Source: an uncultured Lachnospiraceae bacterium (GTDB taxonomy: Bacteria; Bacillota; Clostridia; Lachnospirales; Lachnospiraceae). Taken from it: a DNA stretch of 64,000 nt. Positions 46,375 to 55,368 of the stretch are shown piece by piece. Location: the NCBI GenBank assembly GCA_947177165.1, contig CAMWTP010000005.1, positions 53,687 to 117,686 of the forward strand, in the 5' to 3' direction. The position numbers were made by a program, and so were the translations under genes. Each line of letters opens with the position of its first letter. Position 1 is the first letter of the stretch. The notes under the pieces are model-generated. The model searched no databases and was not told the origin of the DNA. It worked only from the letters and a program-made list of their open reading frames with translations.

Positions 46375-47258
46375 TACATCTGCACCTCCCTGCTTCTCAA
46401 AAACTTCTGCTGCAATGTATTCAGCACAATGATGATAAACAACAGCATAATTCCCACTGCGGTTCCAAATCCCTGACGCCCTTCGTTAAACCCTACCTTG
46501 TACAACAGGTATACCAGCGTCTCCGATGTAAAACCAGGACCTCCGTCCGTCATGACGTTAATCTGATCAAAGACCTTTAATCCGTTGATCAGGGACAGTG
46601 TGAAGTTGATCGTAAAAGCGCCTGATATCATAGGTATCGTGATATGCCGGAAACGCTGCATCGCTGTCGCACCGTCAATCTGGGCTGCCTCGAGCAGATC
46701 GGTCGATACACTCTGAAGCGATGCCAGATAAATGATCATGTAATAACCTGCCCCTTTCCAGATCAACACCAGACCGATCATAATCAGTGTCAATGATGTA
46801 TTTCCAAGCCAGTCCTGCCGCGCATCCTCAAGACCGATGTTTTTGAGGATCGTGTTAAATGTGCCAAAATTGTAATTATACATAATCTTCCAGATAAAAC
46901 CTGATACGATACCACTTATTAGAACTGGCAGGTAAAATGCGCTGCGAAACACATTCTTCCCCCACCTGACATTGTCCACGATCAGCGCAAGCGCAAGCGC
47001 CATAACATTTTCACACACAGAGATAAATACGGTGAGGATTATTGTGTTTTTCAGGGCATTTCCAAATCTCGCACTCGTAAAAATCTCCTTGTAGTTTGCC
47101 AGTCCGATAAACTTTACATTGGGACTGATTCCATCCCACGATGTAAAACTATAATAAACACTGGAAATCGTTGGTACAATGATAAAAAGGGTAAAAAAAA
47201 TAAAAGCAGGCGCAATAAATGCAATCGTAACCTTGTCAATTCCTCTCTTTTGTTTCAT
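46374..47258 (-). CDS. Sugar ABC transporter permease (MalF-like)
   Basis: A 294-residue permease. The N-terminus is KVTIAFIAPAFIFFTLFIIV, the EAA loop contains LLEAAQIDGATAMQRFRHIT, and TDGGPGFTSETLVYLLY follows. AAGGAGG is located before the start. It lies between the binding protein (stop 47370) and permease 2. Confidence 0.9.
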   Translation of the reverse strand: MKQKRGIDKVTIAFIAPAFIFFTLFIIVPTISSVYYSFTSWDGISPNVKFIGLANYKEIFTSARFGNALKNTIILTVFISVCENVMALALALIVDNVRWGKNVFRSAFYLPVLISGIVSGFIWKIMYNYNFGTFNTILKNIGLEDARQDWLGNTSLTLIMIGLVLIWKGAGYYMIIYLASLQSVSTDLLEAAQIDGATAMQRFRHITIPMISGAFTINFTLSLINGLKVFDQINVMTDGGPGFTSETLVYLLYKVGFNEGRQGFGTAVGIMLLFIIIVLNTLQQKFLRSREVQM

Positions 47259-47369
47259 GAAGTCCTACCTCCTTCTCTGTTCCTGACAATCTACAGGCGC
47301 CATATCAGCCTTGGAAATTTGGGGCGGCATCTTTCCGCCGCCCTCAAATTCCTTTGTTCCTAACTGTTC

Positions 47370-48785
47370 CTATTCAATGCCTACACCTGTTACAGGGTTA
47401 AAGCTTTCCATTCCGACATTCCATGTTTTTACCAGCTCTTCACATGCAGAATCAATATCCCTTGTACCCTGCAGCACCTCAATCAGTGTCTTATATGTAA
47501 AGTTTCTGAAATCAGGCGGAAGCTCATTATCGCCTGTCATCGAGTTCCACATCGGTGAAAGCTTGTCGGCGGATGCTGTCGCATCTATCACTTCCTGGAA
47601 AACAGGCGATACATCAAGTGCAGGATCTGCCACGGTTGACGGTATCGCACTCAAAGTCTGACAGTATATACAGTAGTTTTCCGGTGCGTAGAAGAAACGG
47701 ATGAACTCCTCCGCAGCTGCTTTTTTGTTCGGATCCTGCGCCGCTTCCGCAGAGATGGCCAGCCCGCTGGCGCCGCCACCGCCCACAAGTCTTGTCTTAC
47801 CATCCGGACTTGGAATCGCAAACCAGCCCATCTCAAAATCCGGATCTGCCTGCTCGATCTGCGAGAACATATGCGTACCGGAATACATCATTGTCGCCAT
47901 ATCATTCACAAGAAATGTTGTGATCTGCGCATCCGGAGTTGACACCCATCCATCCTGTGCATACTGTAAGATATCCTGCAGCTCGGTAAAAGTATTCTTG
48001 ATCGTGTCATCCGCAAAAGTCTTCGTCCCCTCATAGCAGTGTTTGATGAAATCCTCATCCTGACTTAACACCTGATCATTGTATGCCTTATAGAACCAGA
48101 ATCCCATATGCCAGATATCCTGTCCTCCCACTACTAGCGGCGACATATCGCCTGCATCCTGAATGCTCTGGCACAGTGCAAGGAATTCATCGTATGTCTT
48201 TGGCTCCTCAAAGCCTTTCTCATCAAAGTAGGATTTGTTATAAATGATCCCGTTGGTGTTCTCACCCGCAAGCGGCGCTGTGTAGGTCACACCGTCAAAC
48301 GCTGTTGTCGTCTTGAACAGGCTCACAATGTCATCTGGCAGCGGCGCAAGCTTTCCGGCCCGCACATACACGGCAGTATCTCTCATCTCCATCACATCAG
48401 GAAATTCCCCCACACTGTCCTTTGTCTTGATAAACTCGCTGTAAGCGCCTCCGTTTCCCGGTTCTATAGTCACTGTAATATTTTCATAGGCAGCATTAAA
48501 CTTATCGACGATCGTATTCATGGACTGTTTTGCGCCGTCATCACCATCGGCAAAGATAAAGGTAAGTTCCGTCGGCTCTGTCACGATGGAATCCTTTCCG
48601 CCTGCCTCCTGTGTATCATTACCTGCTGCAGAAGTCTCTGCCGCCGGCTGGTTTTCCGTTTTCTGTGTGCCTGCATCCGCCGCAGGTGCATTCTCTGCAT
48701 TGTCTGCTCCACCGTTCCCACAACCTGACAATAACATTGTCATCATTGCCATAGCCATCATTCCTGATACCAATTTCCTTTTCAT
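47370..48785 (-). CDS. Sugar-binding lipoprotein of an ABC importer
   Basis: A roughly 471-residue binding protein with lipobox L-L-S-G-C and an Ala/Glu-rich linker. The mature part begins ELTFIFADGDDGAKQSMNTI and contains NTNGIIYNKSYFDEKGFEEP, typical of family 1 proteins. The ATG at 48785 has AAGGAG upstream. First gene of the binding protein-permease-permease-kinase-regulator operon. A TATAGT -10 lies near 48860 without a clear -35, which suggests activator dependence. Confidence 0.9.
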   Translation of the reverse strand: MKRKLVSGMMAMAMMTMLLSGCGNGGADNAENAPAADAGTQKTENQPAAETSAAGNDTQEAGGKDSIVTEPTELTFIFADGDDGAKQSMNTIVDKFNAAYENITVTIEPGNGGAYSEFIKTKDSVGEFPDVMEMRDTAVYVRAGKLAPLPDDIVSLFKTTTAFDGVTYTAPLAGENTNGIIYNKSYFDEKGFEEPKTYDEFLALCQSIQDAGDMSPLVVGGQDIWHMGFWFYKAYNDQVLSQDEDFIKHCYEGTKTFADDTIKNTFTELQDILQYAQDGWVSTPDAQITTFLVNDMATMMYSGTHMFSQIEQADPDFEMGWFAIPSPDGKTRLVGGGGASGLAISAEAAQDPNKKAAAEEFIRFFYAPENYCIYCQTLSAIPSTVADPALDVSPVFQEVIDATASADKLSPMWNSMTGDNELPPDFRNFTYKTLIEVLQGTRDIDSACEELVKTWNVGMESFNPVTGVGIE

Positions 48786-48948
48786 ATGATTCTCCTTCCC
48801 TTCGTCCACATTTTGTCATTTCGGAGTGCGCCCGCATCCGTTTGTTATCTTGTAACACTACTATAGCAATAATCAGCGAATATAAAAATAGTGTTTTTTT
48901 AGTTTGATATACGTATTTTTAAGATGTATTTTTTCAGAACTCACATAA

Positions 48949-48983
48949 GAAAAAGCGTGGTTTTGACAAACACACGCTTTTTC
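48949..48983 (-). terminator. Intrinsic terminator of the second GH88 gene
   Basis: A stem GAAAAAGCGTG / CACGCTTTTTC with a 13-nt loop and short T-rich end, about 75 bp after the GH88 stop at 49057. The gap 48810-49056 otherwise contains only the promoter of the binding-protein operon. Confidence 0.8.
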
Positions 48984-49056
48984 CTATTCAACCTTATTTA
49001 ATTAGCACATCTTTTTTCCCCAATTACTGCCATTTGTATAATCCTCCTGCACATTC

Positions 49057-50205
49057 CTACCACATGAGCATTCCTATGCCATTTAACTTATAGATTGCTT
49101 CTATATAAAAGTAATCCGCATATACCATCGTAAAATGATGCCTGCTGTCATGGTATGCCCCAGAACAGTTCTGCACGATCGCATCACAATCACGGCTCCA
49201 GTCAACTCTTGTTTTCGTAATCGCTTTTAGTATTTTTACTGCCGGGCGCAGATAAATCTGTTTTTCATTATCAGGAACATACTTTGCCAGCTCGATCATT
49301 CCTCCGGCAATGACGCAGGCACCGCAGGAATCCTCTAGCGCCGGTTTCGCAGGCTGCCTGAAATCAATAGGAATAATACCACTCTCCGGAATATTGGCAA
49401 TACAATAATGCGCAACTCTCTTTGCAGTATCGAGATACTCCTCTTTTCCCGAATTTGTATAACTGTTGACAAAACCATACAATGCCCAACCTTGTCCGCG
49501 TGTCCATGCAGAGCCTTCCCCATATCCCTGCCCCCCATGACTTTTTACAAACATTCCTGTCTCTGGATTAAACTCTCCGATATGAATCGATGAACCATCT
49601 TTTCTAATAAAATTCTCCATAACACTGTCAGCATGACGCATGGCAATGTGCTGGTATCTTGGATCTTGGGTTTCCTTTGAAGCCCAGTATAACAGCGATA
49701 TATTAAACATACAATCAATAATTGCCCATCCCCGTGTGTCCTGGTCTGGACTGTCATTCCATGCCCGTATATAATTTCCCTGCGGATTGAAACGTCCTGC
49801 CAGCAAGTTCGCCGCATGCAACGCAGCTTTCCGCGCCCTGCCATCACCTGTAAGCCTGTAATCCGCCACTGCTGTCGGCATGAACATAAATCCTACATCA
49901 TGGTGGAGACCGTAAAAACCCGTAAATGTCTGTTCCAGCTTCTTCTCACAGATTCTTGCAATATCAATGTAACTTTTATCTTTGGTATCCTGGTACAGCA
50001 TCCACATGATACCTCCCCAAAATCCGTTTGTCCACCAGTTTAACCCGTCATCAGCGTTCCAGTTCTTTGCAGCATCGCTACGATCGTCATAGCTGCCGTC
50101 TTCATTGGTAGTATAGGGAATTTTGTCTTTGTTTTTCTCGCTCACCCATTTGATTTTCTCTCTGATTTTTTCGATTGTCTCCACAATCCACTTTTGATCA
50201 TTCAT
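49057..50205 (-). CDS. GH88 unsaturated glucuronyl hydrolase (second copy)
   Basis: A 382-residue alpha/alpha-barrel enzyme. The catalytic acids are Asp103 in GLHHDVGF and Asp164 in AIIDCMFNISLLYW. W-T-R-G-Q-G-W-A-L lies in the substrate groove, and the C-terminal VYADYFYIEAIYKL is as in the family. It is only moderately similar to the GH88 at 19295, so a different disaccharide is likely. It is monocistronic with its own terminator, divergent from an AraC regulator, and its promoter resembles that of the GH28 operon. Confidence 0.9.
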   Translation of the reverse strand: MNDQKWIVETIEKIREKIKWVSEKNKDKIPYTTNEDGSYDDRSDAAKNWNADDGLNWWTNGFWGGIMWMLYQDTKDKSYIDIARICEKKLEQTFTGFYGLHHDVGFMFMPTAVADYRLTGDGRARKAALHAANLLAGRFNPQGNYIRAWNDSPDQDTRGWAIIDCMFNISLLYWASKETQDPRYQHIAMRHADSVMENFIRKDGSSIHIGEFNPETGMFVKSHGGQGYGEGSAWTRGQGWALYGFVNSYTNSGKEEYLDTAKRVAHYCIANIPESGIIPIDFRQPAKPALEDSCGACVIAGGMIELAKYVPDNEKQIYLRPAVKILKAITKTRVDWSRDCDAIVQNCSGAYHDSRHHFTMVYADYFYIEAIYKLNGIGMLMW

Positions 50206-50280
50206 AATTTTTCTCCATTATTTCACTATTTATTTTACGTTATTTGACAATGGTTACCAGTATGTCACAGATACCCTCTA

Positions 50281-50326
50281 TCTGAGAGCTGCCGCCCCCG
50301 CCGAATATTTCTTCAAGCACGCTCTG
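50281..50326 (-). repeat. Degenerate half of the MITE-like repeat
   Basis: The minus-strand sequence AGAGCGTGCTTGAAGAAAT followed by a G/C-rich GGCGGGGGCGGC stretch resembles the terminal part of the 31511-31670 element (AGAGCGTGTTTGAAAAAT, CCCGCC). Only one end is recognisable. It lies in the leader of the second GH88 gene. Confidence 0.35.
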
Positions 50327-50340
50327 TTAATTTCCTTTTT

Positions 50341-50407
50341 ACTATAAGTCTTTGACTGATTTCATACAATGACTTATAATGTGATTGACTGATATTTTCT
50401 GCTTTTT
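50341..50407 (-). promoter_or_regulatory. GH88 promoter homologous to the GH28 promoter
   Basis: TTGTAT (50364-50369) and TATAGT (50341-50346) are 17 bp apart. The element AAAAAGCAGAAAATATCAGT (50388-50407) is identical to that at 31486-31505 and equally far from the -35. A nine-base ATCAGTCAA occurs twice here, 33 bp apart, which could be AraC half-sites. The divergent AraC gene starts at 50530. Confidence 0.6.
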
Positions 50408-50529
50408 AATTGTCTTCGCAACATTTTTTGTCAGAAATGGTCTTGAAATAAACAGAATAAACAATATCGGCAGCGTCAGTTCCTTACCTGCAAGTCTTAG
50501 ATTTCACAATATATGGAGGATTACTTTAT

Positions 50530-51330
50530 ATGATAAAAGTATTTAATTGCGGACATGACTCACATCACAAAAAGCCTTGTGATATTTTGCATTCCAACGG
50601 ACTTGACGACTATCTCCTTTTGCTTGTAAAACGATGTGCCTGGGTTTATATCGATGATGAAAAACATATTGTTTCACCTAATTCTGTATTGCTTTTTCCT
50701 CCACATACACCGATTCATTACGGCTGTGATACTGCTGATTACAATGATGACTGGATTCACTTTGATTTATCCGATTCTGATACAGAACTTCTTGATTCGT
50801 TTGCTTTTTCGTATGATACTATCCTGCAGCCACGTGATTTCCACAGGTTGTCTGATTATGCAAAAATAATCTCTGACGAGTTTCACTCAACCGGAATCTA
50901 TCATCAAAGTATTATTGACAAGCTTATGCATATCTTGCTGCTTGTACTAGACGAAGAATTGAAAAAGTCAGGAGCCTCATCATCTGGTTCACCAAAATAT
51001 TTTTATGAATTTTCCAAACTCCGCACACAGATTTACAATTCCCCTGCTGCTGAGTGGTCTATTAACCAGCTCGCAAAGACACTCTGCTTAAGCTGTTCCC
51101 ACTTCCAGCACCTATACAGTCGCTTTTTCGGCTGCTCATGCCAGCATGATATCATTCTTGCCAGAATAGAACTTGCCAAATTTTATCTGGCTACAACTGA
51201 TATGAGCATCTATCAGTTGAGCGTTTTCTGTGGGTATGAGACCGATTTGCATTTTATGCGACAGTTTAAAAAGTATACAGGTGCTACTCCCTCGGAATAT
51301 CGGTTACGGGCACGCCATGCGGATATGTAA
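50530..51330 (+). CDS. AraC family transcriptional regulator
   Basis: A 266-residue soluble regulator. The N-terminal 150 residues form a cupin-like ligand domain (SPNSVLLFPPHTPIHYG, then DDWIHFDL). The C-terminal AraC domain has SINQLAKTLCLSCSHFQHLY and LSVFCGYETDLHFMRQFKK, then T-G-A-T-P-S-E-Y-R. GGAGG precedes the ATG. It is divergent from the second GH88 gene and is the best candidate to bind the element shared with the GH28 promoter. Confidence 0.88.
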   Translation: MIKVFNCGHDSHHKKPCDILHSNGLDDYLLLLVKRCAWVYIDDEKHIVSPNSVLLFPPHTPIHYGCDTADYNDDWIHFDLSDSDTELLDSFAFSYDTILQPRDFHRLSDYAKIISDEFHSTGIYHQSIIDKLMHILLLVLDEELKKSGASSSGSPKYFYEFSKLRTQIYNSPAAEWSINQLAKTLCLSCSHFQHLYSRFFGCSCQHDIILARIELAKFYLATTDMSIYQLSVFCGYETDLHFMRQFKKYTGATPSEYRLRARHADM

Positions 51331-51497
51331 TTACCCCTGCCATACACAGACTCTGCCGATTCCCTTCAAAAGTACATCTGCCTTATCCGCCTCCGCATCC
51401 AAAAAAACTTTGCATTTATCACGCAATTGTTTTGACTATATCAATCTCATAGAAATTTTTTCTGTCTGGTGCACAAATATATTCCGGACAGTTCATC

Positions 51498-52080
51498 CAA
51501 ATCAGGGAGAACGCAGAAAACCTACGGACAATTTACGACATAACGGAGTGTGCCTGCGACCATGACGGGCAGTATTGCGTTATTCCCAAGGTTGAAGTCA
51601 ACATGTACTCCGTCAATGTCGACTTCCGGGATGAGGAGATCATCAAGCTCTACCATAGGCACGGGGAGATGGAGCAGTACCACAGCAAAATCAAAACGAA
51701 TCTCGGTGCAGAACAGCTCCCGACTGGGAAATTCAAGACGAACGAGCTCATGCTGGAGCTCGCTTATAACATACTGCGAATGATGGGGCAGGCATCACTG
51801 CAGCTGGATGGCATCCCTATGAAAATGCCTGTGAGACGCCGCAGGCTGCGCACAGTATTGGAACACATCATCTTGCCCCCGGCCGTTGTGACGAAGCATG
51901 CAAGAAAAACAGGCGTCGACCTTGGCCGGAGCAATCCATACACCTCCGTATCTCCCAGAACTGCAAGCACTTTCCCACAACCTCACGGCATTTTTCATCA
52001 TTTTTTTCCAAATCCTGCCCAAAATCGTTTTTCGCCCCGTGATCGTCGTTAGACGGGCACTTGCATCTATAAAACCGGGC
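51498..52080 (+). mobile_element. 5'-truncated, frameshifted IS1380-family transposase
   Basis: The frame from 51498 encodes NLRTIYDITECACDHDGQYC, then YHRHGEMEQYHSKIKT and ELAYNILRMMGQ, the C-terminal catalytic part of IS1380 transposases (catalytic Glu in the E-Q-Y-H-S motif). The N-terminal half is missing. Near 51950 the frame shifts: continued homology (ALSHNLTAFF) is in another frame. It lies immediately beside the serine recombinase. The stretch 51331-51497 has no gene. Confidence 0.7.
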
Positions 52081-52088
52081 AAAAAAGA

Positions 52089-52126
52089 GGGCAAAAATTG
52101 GTTGGATTTTTCGCCAATTTTCGCCC
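52089..52126. terminator. Hairpin beyond the IS relic
   Basis: Arms GGGCAAAAATTGG and CCAATTTTCGCCC pair with one mismatch around a 12-nt loop. It may be a terminator for either strand. Confidence 0.4.
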
Positions 52127-52148
52127 TACGTCAAACTTGTTTGACTTT

Positions 52149-52169
52149 AACCACGAAGATGTTGTGGTT
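52149..52169. terminator. Small hairpin next to the serine recombinase stop
   Basis: AACCAC and GTGGTT pair around a 9-nt loop and are followed by T5 on the plus strand. It lies 24 bp past the recombinase stop, the region where an attachment site would be expected. No attachment core can be identified without the other end. Confidence 0.35.
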
Positions 52170-52192
52170 TTTAGTGCCAAGTTCTTCATTTT

Positions 52193-53956
52193 TCAACAAG
52201 CTGCATCATTATTACTGACTCTACATGTGTTGTCACTAACATAGGAACACACATCTTTTACCTCGTCTACGATATGGGAACACAATTCTTTAGCTTTGTC
52301 CCCTATGCCCTTAGACTTGTCAAAACGCTCTTTTGCATTTCCAATTTCATTCCTAAATCCTGTTTTATATATGAAAGTAATTTTATAGGGATCTTTGTTT
52401 CCATCTTCATCATAGCCACCAACTATGACTTTTTCGATTATACTCTCGAATATTCCTCTATCAAATTCCTCCAAAACACCGTTTTTCGATAATGCCTTCT
52501 TAAAGTCTGCAATTCTCCGTTTTAGAGAAACTTCATCTTCCATCTGCTGTTCTAGCATTGATAGATTAGCTTTTATATCAGATAACTTTCTCTCATAACC
52601 TACATCTGTTTCTTCATAGATGTCCTGTGCAACAACTCCTTCAAGGTAATTTTCCAATAGCTTTTTTCTCTTTGCTTGAAGATTATCTGCACTTTTTTGT
52701 AGTTTCAAAACCTTATCTTTCGCAGAATCTTCACTCAAGGTTTTTTCCACTCTGGAAATAAATTCATCTAAAACATCCTTATTATCTGCACATAACATTT
52801 TATAAGATTCAATAAAAGCTTCCTCTATCACTTGTTCTGGTATACCTTTACTATCCGGGCAAAACCTTTTTCCGTCTTTTGTAGACTTTACACATTGCCA
52901 GATTGTTTTTTTATATTTAGAACTACTATGCCACCTTCGTCTTGATAGATTCGCTCCACAAAATCCACATTCCAGCAAGCAACTAAACGCATATTGTCTA
53001 CTATATTTCTCTCGTTTTCCCGGAGTAACTGATTTTCTTCCCCCGTTCCTCCGCTCTCTAATCTCTTGTGCTCTGTCAAAAGTTTCTGCTGAAATAATTG
53101 GTTCGTGGTGGTCTTTAACATAAAACCTATCTTCCTCCCCAAGATTTTCCAACCGTCTTTTAGAAATTGGATCAACTGTAAATGTCTTTCCTAATAATAT
53201 ATCTCCTTTGTATTTTTCATTGTTAATAATTCCCATTACACTAGAAGAAGTCCACGCATTTCCTCTTATCGTTGTTGTCCCCTGTTCATTCAATTCTCTA
53301 GCAATCATCGAACTTCCAGCACCAGCAACATACCTATCAAATATGTATCTTACAGTTTCTGCCCCTTCTTCGTTTATAGATAATGACTTAGTTGTTACAT
53401 CATAGTCATATCCTAGACAGCCTTGAAACCCTACCAACTCACCACGTTTCATTTTCATTTTCAAACCCTTTTTCACATATGCCGAGGTATTCTCCACCTC
53501 CTGTTGTGCAACAGAGCTTAAAATTGTCATCAGAAATTCTCCGTCTTTAAGGGTGTTTATCTTTTCAACTTCAAAATAAACCGCTATTTTCCTTTCTTTT
53601 AACATTCTGACATATTTTAAAGTATCCAATGTATTTCTTGCAAAACGAGGCAAGCTCTTAGCAATAACCATATCAATCTTGCCATCCATGCAGTCCTGTA
53701 TCAGACGTTGAAAATCTTCTCTTTTGTCAACTTTTGTTCCTGTTATCGCTTTATCTGCATATACACCTGCAAATACCCACTGTGCATTATTTTGTATCAG
53801 TTCGGTATAATACTTAACCATCGAGTTATAGCTTTTTATCTGATCTTCATCATCCGTACTGACACGACAATACGCAGCAACTCTCAAGCGGTCTACTTTC
53901 CGGACTTTGGAAGATTCATCAAATGGATTGTTTGCCTTAATAATCTCTACTTCCAT
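52193..53956 (-). CDS. Large serine recombinase (integrase of an integrative element)
   Basis: A 587-residue site-specific recombinase. The resolvase domain has the nucleophile Ser in VAAYCRVSTDDEDQ and the Arg pair in KSLPRFARNTLDTL. The recombinase domain (about 185-290) carries G-N-A-W-T-S-S-S-V-M-G-I-I. A zinc ribbon has CGFCGANLSRR with downstream W-Q-C and F-C-P. A coiled coil (about 405-490) precedes the C-terminus. It excises or integrates a mobile element, of the TndX/Tn4451 kind. It has a consensus promoter at 53998-54026 and marks the left end of the acquired region. Confidence 0.93.
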   Translation of the reverse strand: MEVEIIKANNPFDESSKVRKVDRLRVAAYCRVSTDDEDQIKSYNSMVKYYTELIQNNAQWVFAGVYADKAITGTKVDKREDFQRLIQDCMDGKIDMVIAKSLPRFARNTLDTLKYVRMLKERKIAVYFEVEKINTLKDGEFLMTILSSVAQQEVENTSAYVKKGLKMKMKRGELVGFQGCLGYDYDVTTKSLSINEEGAETVRYIFDRYVAGAGSSMIARELNEQGTTTIRGNAWTSSSVMGIINNEKYKGDILLGKTFTVDPISKRRLENLGEEDRFYVKDHHEPIISAETFDRAQEIRERRNGGRKSVTPGKREKYSRQYAFSCLLECGFCGANLSRRRWHSSSKYKKTIWQCVKSTKDGKRFCPDSKGIPEQVIEEAFIESYKMLCADNKDVLDEFISRVEKTLSEDSAKDKVLKLQKSADNLQAKRKKLLENYLEGVVAQDIYEETDVGYERKLSDIKANLSMLEQQMEDEVSLKRRIADFKKALSKNGVLEEFDRGIFESIIEKVIVGGYDEDGNKDPYKITFIYKTGFRNEIGNAKERFDKSKGIGDKAKELCSHIVDEVKDVCSYVSDNTCRVSNNDAAC

Positions 53957-53997
53957 ATCTTCCTCCTTTTTGTGTTCCTATCGTAGTGTTCGCTTTT

Positions 53998-54026
53998 ATT
54001 ATAGTGCAACACAGTTAATAAGTCAA
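53998..54026 (-). promoter_or_regulatory. Consensus promoter of the serine recombinase
   Basis: TTGACT (54021-54026) and TATAAT (53998-54003) on the minus strand are exactly 17 bp apart. The -35 element overlaps the stop codon of the small upstream gene at 54023. This is an unusually strong-looking promoter for an integrase. Confidence 0.7.
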
Positions 54027-54142
54027 GCGGTAATATTCGATACAATCCCATAGTCCCGCATTAACTTTTTTTGGATTTGCTCATATTCCAACTGATTTAT
54101 CAAGTTCAACTTTAAAAGTTGCTTCAACATAGATAACTGCAT
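54023..54142 (-). CDS. Small SHOCT-like protein of the mobile element
   Basis: A 39-residue frame (ATG 54142, TGA 54023) encodes MLKQLLKLNLINQLEYEQIQ followed by KKLMRDYGIVSNITA. Two amphipathic helices with L-I-x-x-x-E-Y-x-x-I-x-x-K-L resemble SHOCT-type helical hairpins often found next to integrases in conjugative elements. There is no clear ribosome site, so expression is uncertain. Function unknown. Confidence 0.5.
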   Translation of the reverse strand: MQLSMLKQLLKLNLINQLEYEQIQKKLMRDYGIVSNITA

Positions 54143-54189
54143 ACTGTATCTTAATAATTTTTTCCCATCTATATGTAATCACCCTTTCT

Positions 54190-54290
54190 TTATTAAATAT
54201 CCTCACAGGTGGCAGGCGGGAATCCTGCCCACATTGGACTTGCACCATCATCTTCTCTATGTGACTGGCTTTCGCCAGAAGTATCATTAT
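54190..54290 (-). ncRNA. Candidate structured RNA upstream of the integrase
   Basis: On the minus strand, a CTGGC-GAAA-GCCAG hairpin with a GNRA tetraloop is followed by GGTGCAAGTCC and then a strong hairpin (GGCAGG/CCTGCC closing ATTCCCG), then CCTGTGAGG. No protein frame explains this compact, GC-rich patch in an AT-rich gap. Its pieces recall cobalamin-aptamer or intron cores, but neither is complete. The rest of 53957-54538 has only the small gene and promoter. Confidence 0.35.
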
Positions 54291-54520
54291 CACGAAACTG
54301 CTTCTTCGCAAATAGAATCCCCTATTCTACTCCAACACTGATATTTTTCGCTCGTGCCTTTGCTTCAACATCATAAAAATGCTTCTTCACTTTCAATTCC
54401 CTACTGGAACAAACAGTCATAGCGTATCTGCTGTGTAGCTCCACAGTTTCTCACGTCCTGCGAGGTTATTGCATATTCAATTTTCAAGGTACACCGCTGT
54501 AAATCTGTCAGCTATGGAAA

Positions 54521-54538
54521 AGGGCAGCTAACCGCCCC
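54521..54538 (-). terminator. Intrinsic terminator after the helix-turn-helix gene
   Basis: GGGGCGG and CTGCCCT pair around a short loop and are followed by T4 on the minus strand. It overlaps the stop codon region of the gene at 54539. Confidence 0.65.
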
Positions 54539-54787
54539 TTATACCGCTTCAAACGCCAGTATCTTTGTAATCAGCTTTGTTTCAAGCCTCCGGCGCAGTG
54601 TTTCATCAACACAATAATGAAGCCTCCCTCCCTCGTCATACATCTTCCGGGTGGACAGGGTAATTATGTATCCCTCATAGTGCTTCAGGACTTTGTTGAT
54701 TGCCAATACATCGCCTTCTGATGCTGCCTTTATGATATGGAATGGCAGCAAATTCTTTTCTTCTCTGCTCTTACATCTTTTTGTCAT
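54539..54787 (-). CDS. Tn916-type helix-turn-helix protein (HTH_16-like)
   Basis: An 82-residue protein with LPFHIIKAASEGDVLAINKV, then LKHYEGYI and DETLRRRLETKLITKILAFE. This matches the small helix-turn-helix (Orf8-like) regulator of Tn916/Tn1549 elements. It overlaps the sigma-like gene upstream by 17 bases, the normal order in these elements. It probably helps to control transfer or excision genes. Confidence 0.75.
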   Translation of the reverse strand: MTKRCKSREEKNLLPFHIIKAASEGDVLAINKVLKHYEGYIITLSTRKMYDEGGRLHYCVDETLRRRLETKLITKILAFEAV

Positions 54788-55211
54788 CTGCTTTTTCCTC
54801 CATAATCTTCCTTAAAATTTCCAGTGAGCGTGTCCGGTGTTCATGGACTGTGCTGCGGACAAGGTTCATTTCCCTTGCTATATCCGCATCGCTCATTTCC
54901 AGAAAATACGAAAGCAGTATCACATTCCGCTTCCGTTCCGAAAGTGCCTGCAATGCTTCCGCAATCAGGGTGTCTTTTACTTCAATGTCATATCCATGCA
55001 CTGTAAAATGACTGTTCTCCACTCCGTACTCGTCCATAACAAACAACTGGTTCAGCTCCTTTTCAGACAGTTCAGAAAACATGGCTTCATGTTCCCTGCG
55101 GTAATCCATGTGCCGGTAATAGTTAATTGCTTCGCCTTTGAGCGACATCTGGCACAGGCGGTCAAAGCGATGCCTGATTGTCAGTTCATCATGGCAAGAA
55201 GGTTTCTTCAT
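54771..55211 (-). CDS. Sigma-70-like factor of a conjugative element
   Basis: A 146-residue protein resembling Tn916 Orf7. The C-terminal region 4 helix-turn-helix reads LSERKRNVILLSYFLEMSDA, then DIAREMNLVRSTVHEHRTRS. The N-terminal half contains D-Y-R-R-E-H-E-A and is poorly conserved with housekeeping sigma factors. It likely acts as an activator within the element. A hairpin with T tract lies upstream (55335-55368). Confidence 0.82.
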   Translation of the reverse strand: MKKPSCHDELTIRHRFDRLCQMSLKGEAINYYRHMDYRREHEAMFSELSEKELNQLFVMDEYGVENSHFTVHGYDIEVKDTLIAEALQALSERKRNVILLSYFLEMSDADIAREMNLVRSTVHEHRTRSLEILRKIMEEKADDKKM

Positions 55212-55334
55212 ACGAGTTCACCTCCTCCCCCGTTGTGACGTGACAAAGGCATACGCCTTTCCCCTTTCCGTTGTATCTGCCAAATGGTGGTAGGCTGATG
55301 TTCGGGTGGGAGTAAAAATTTTTTGTATATAAAA

Positions 55335-55368
55335 AACGCCCGGACAGGCAAAATGCCCGCTGGACGTT
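55335..55368 (-). terminator. Terminator-like hairpin upstream of the sigma-like gene
   Basis: AACGTCCAG and its partner CCGGGCGTT enclose an inner GGGCA/TGCC pairing and are followed by T6 on the minus strand. It lies about 125 bp before the sigma-like start, so it could attenuate that gene or end an upstream transcript. A second perfect 7-bp hairpin (ATACGCT/AGCGTAT) is at 55396-55414. The remaining gap 55212-55728 shows no gene. Confidence 0.5.

Noticed and set aside
54190..54290. Complete cobalamin riboswitch
   Set aside because: The GGTGCAAGTCC and CCCGC...CTGTGA pieces are suggestive, but no B12 box follows and no cobalamin gene is downstream; kept only as an unnamed structured RNA.
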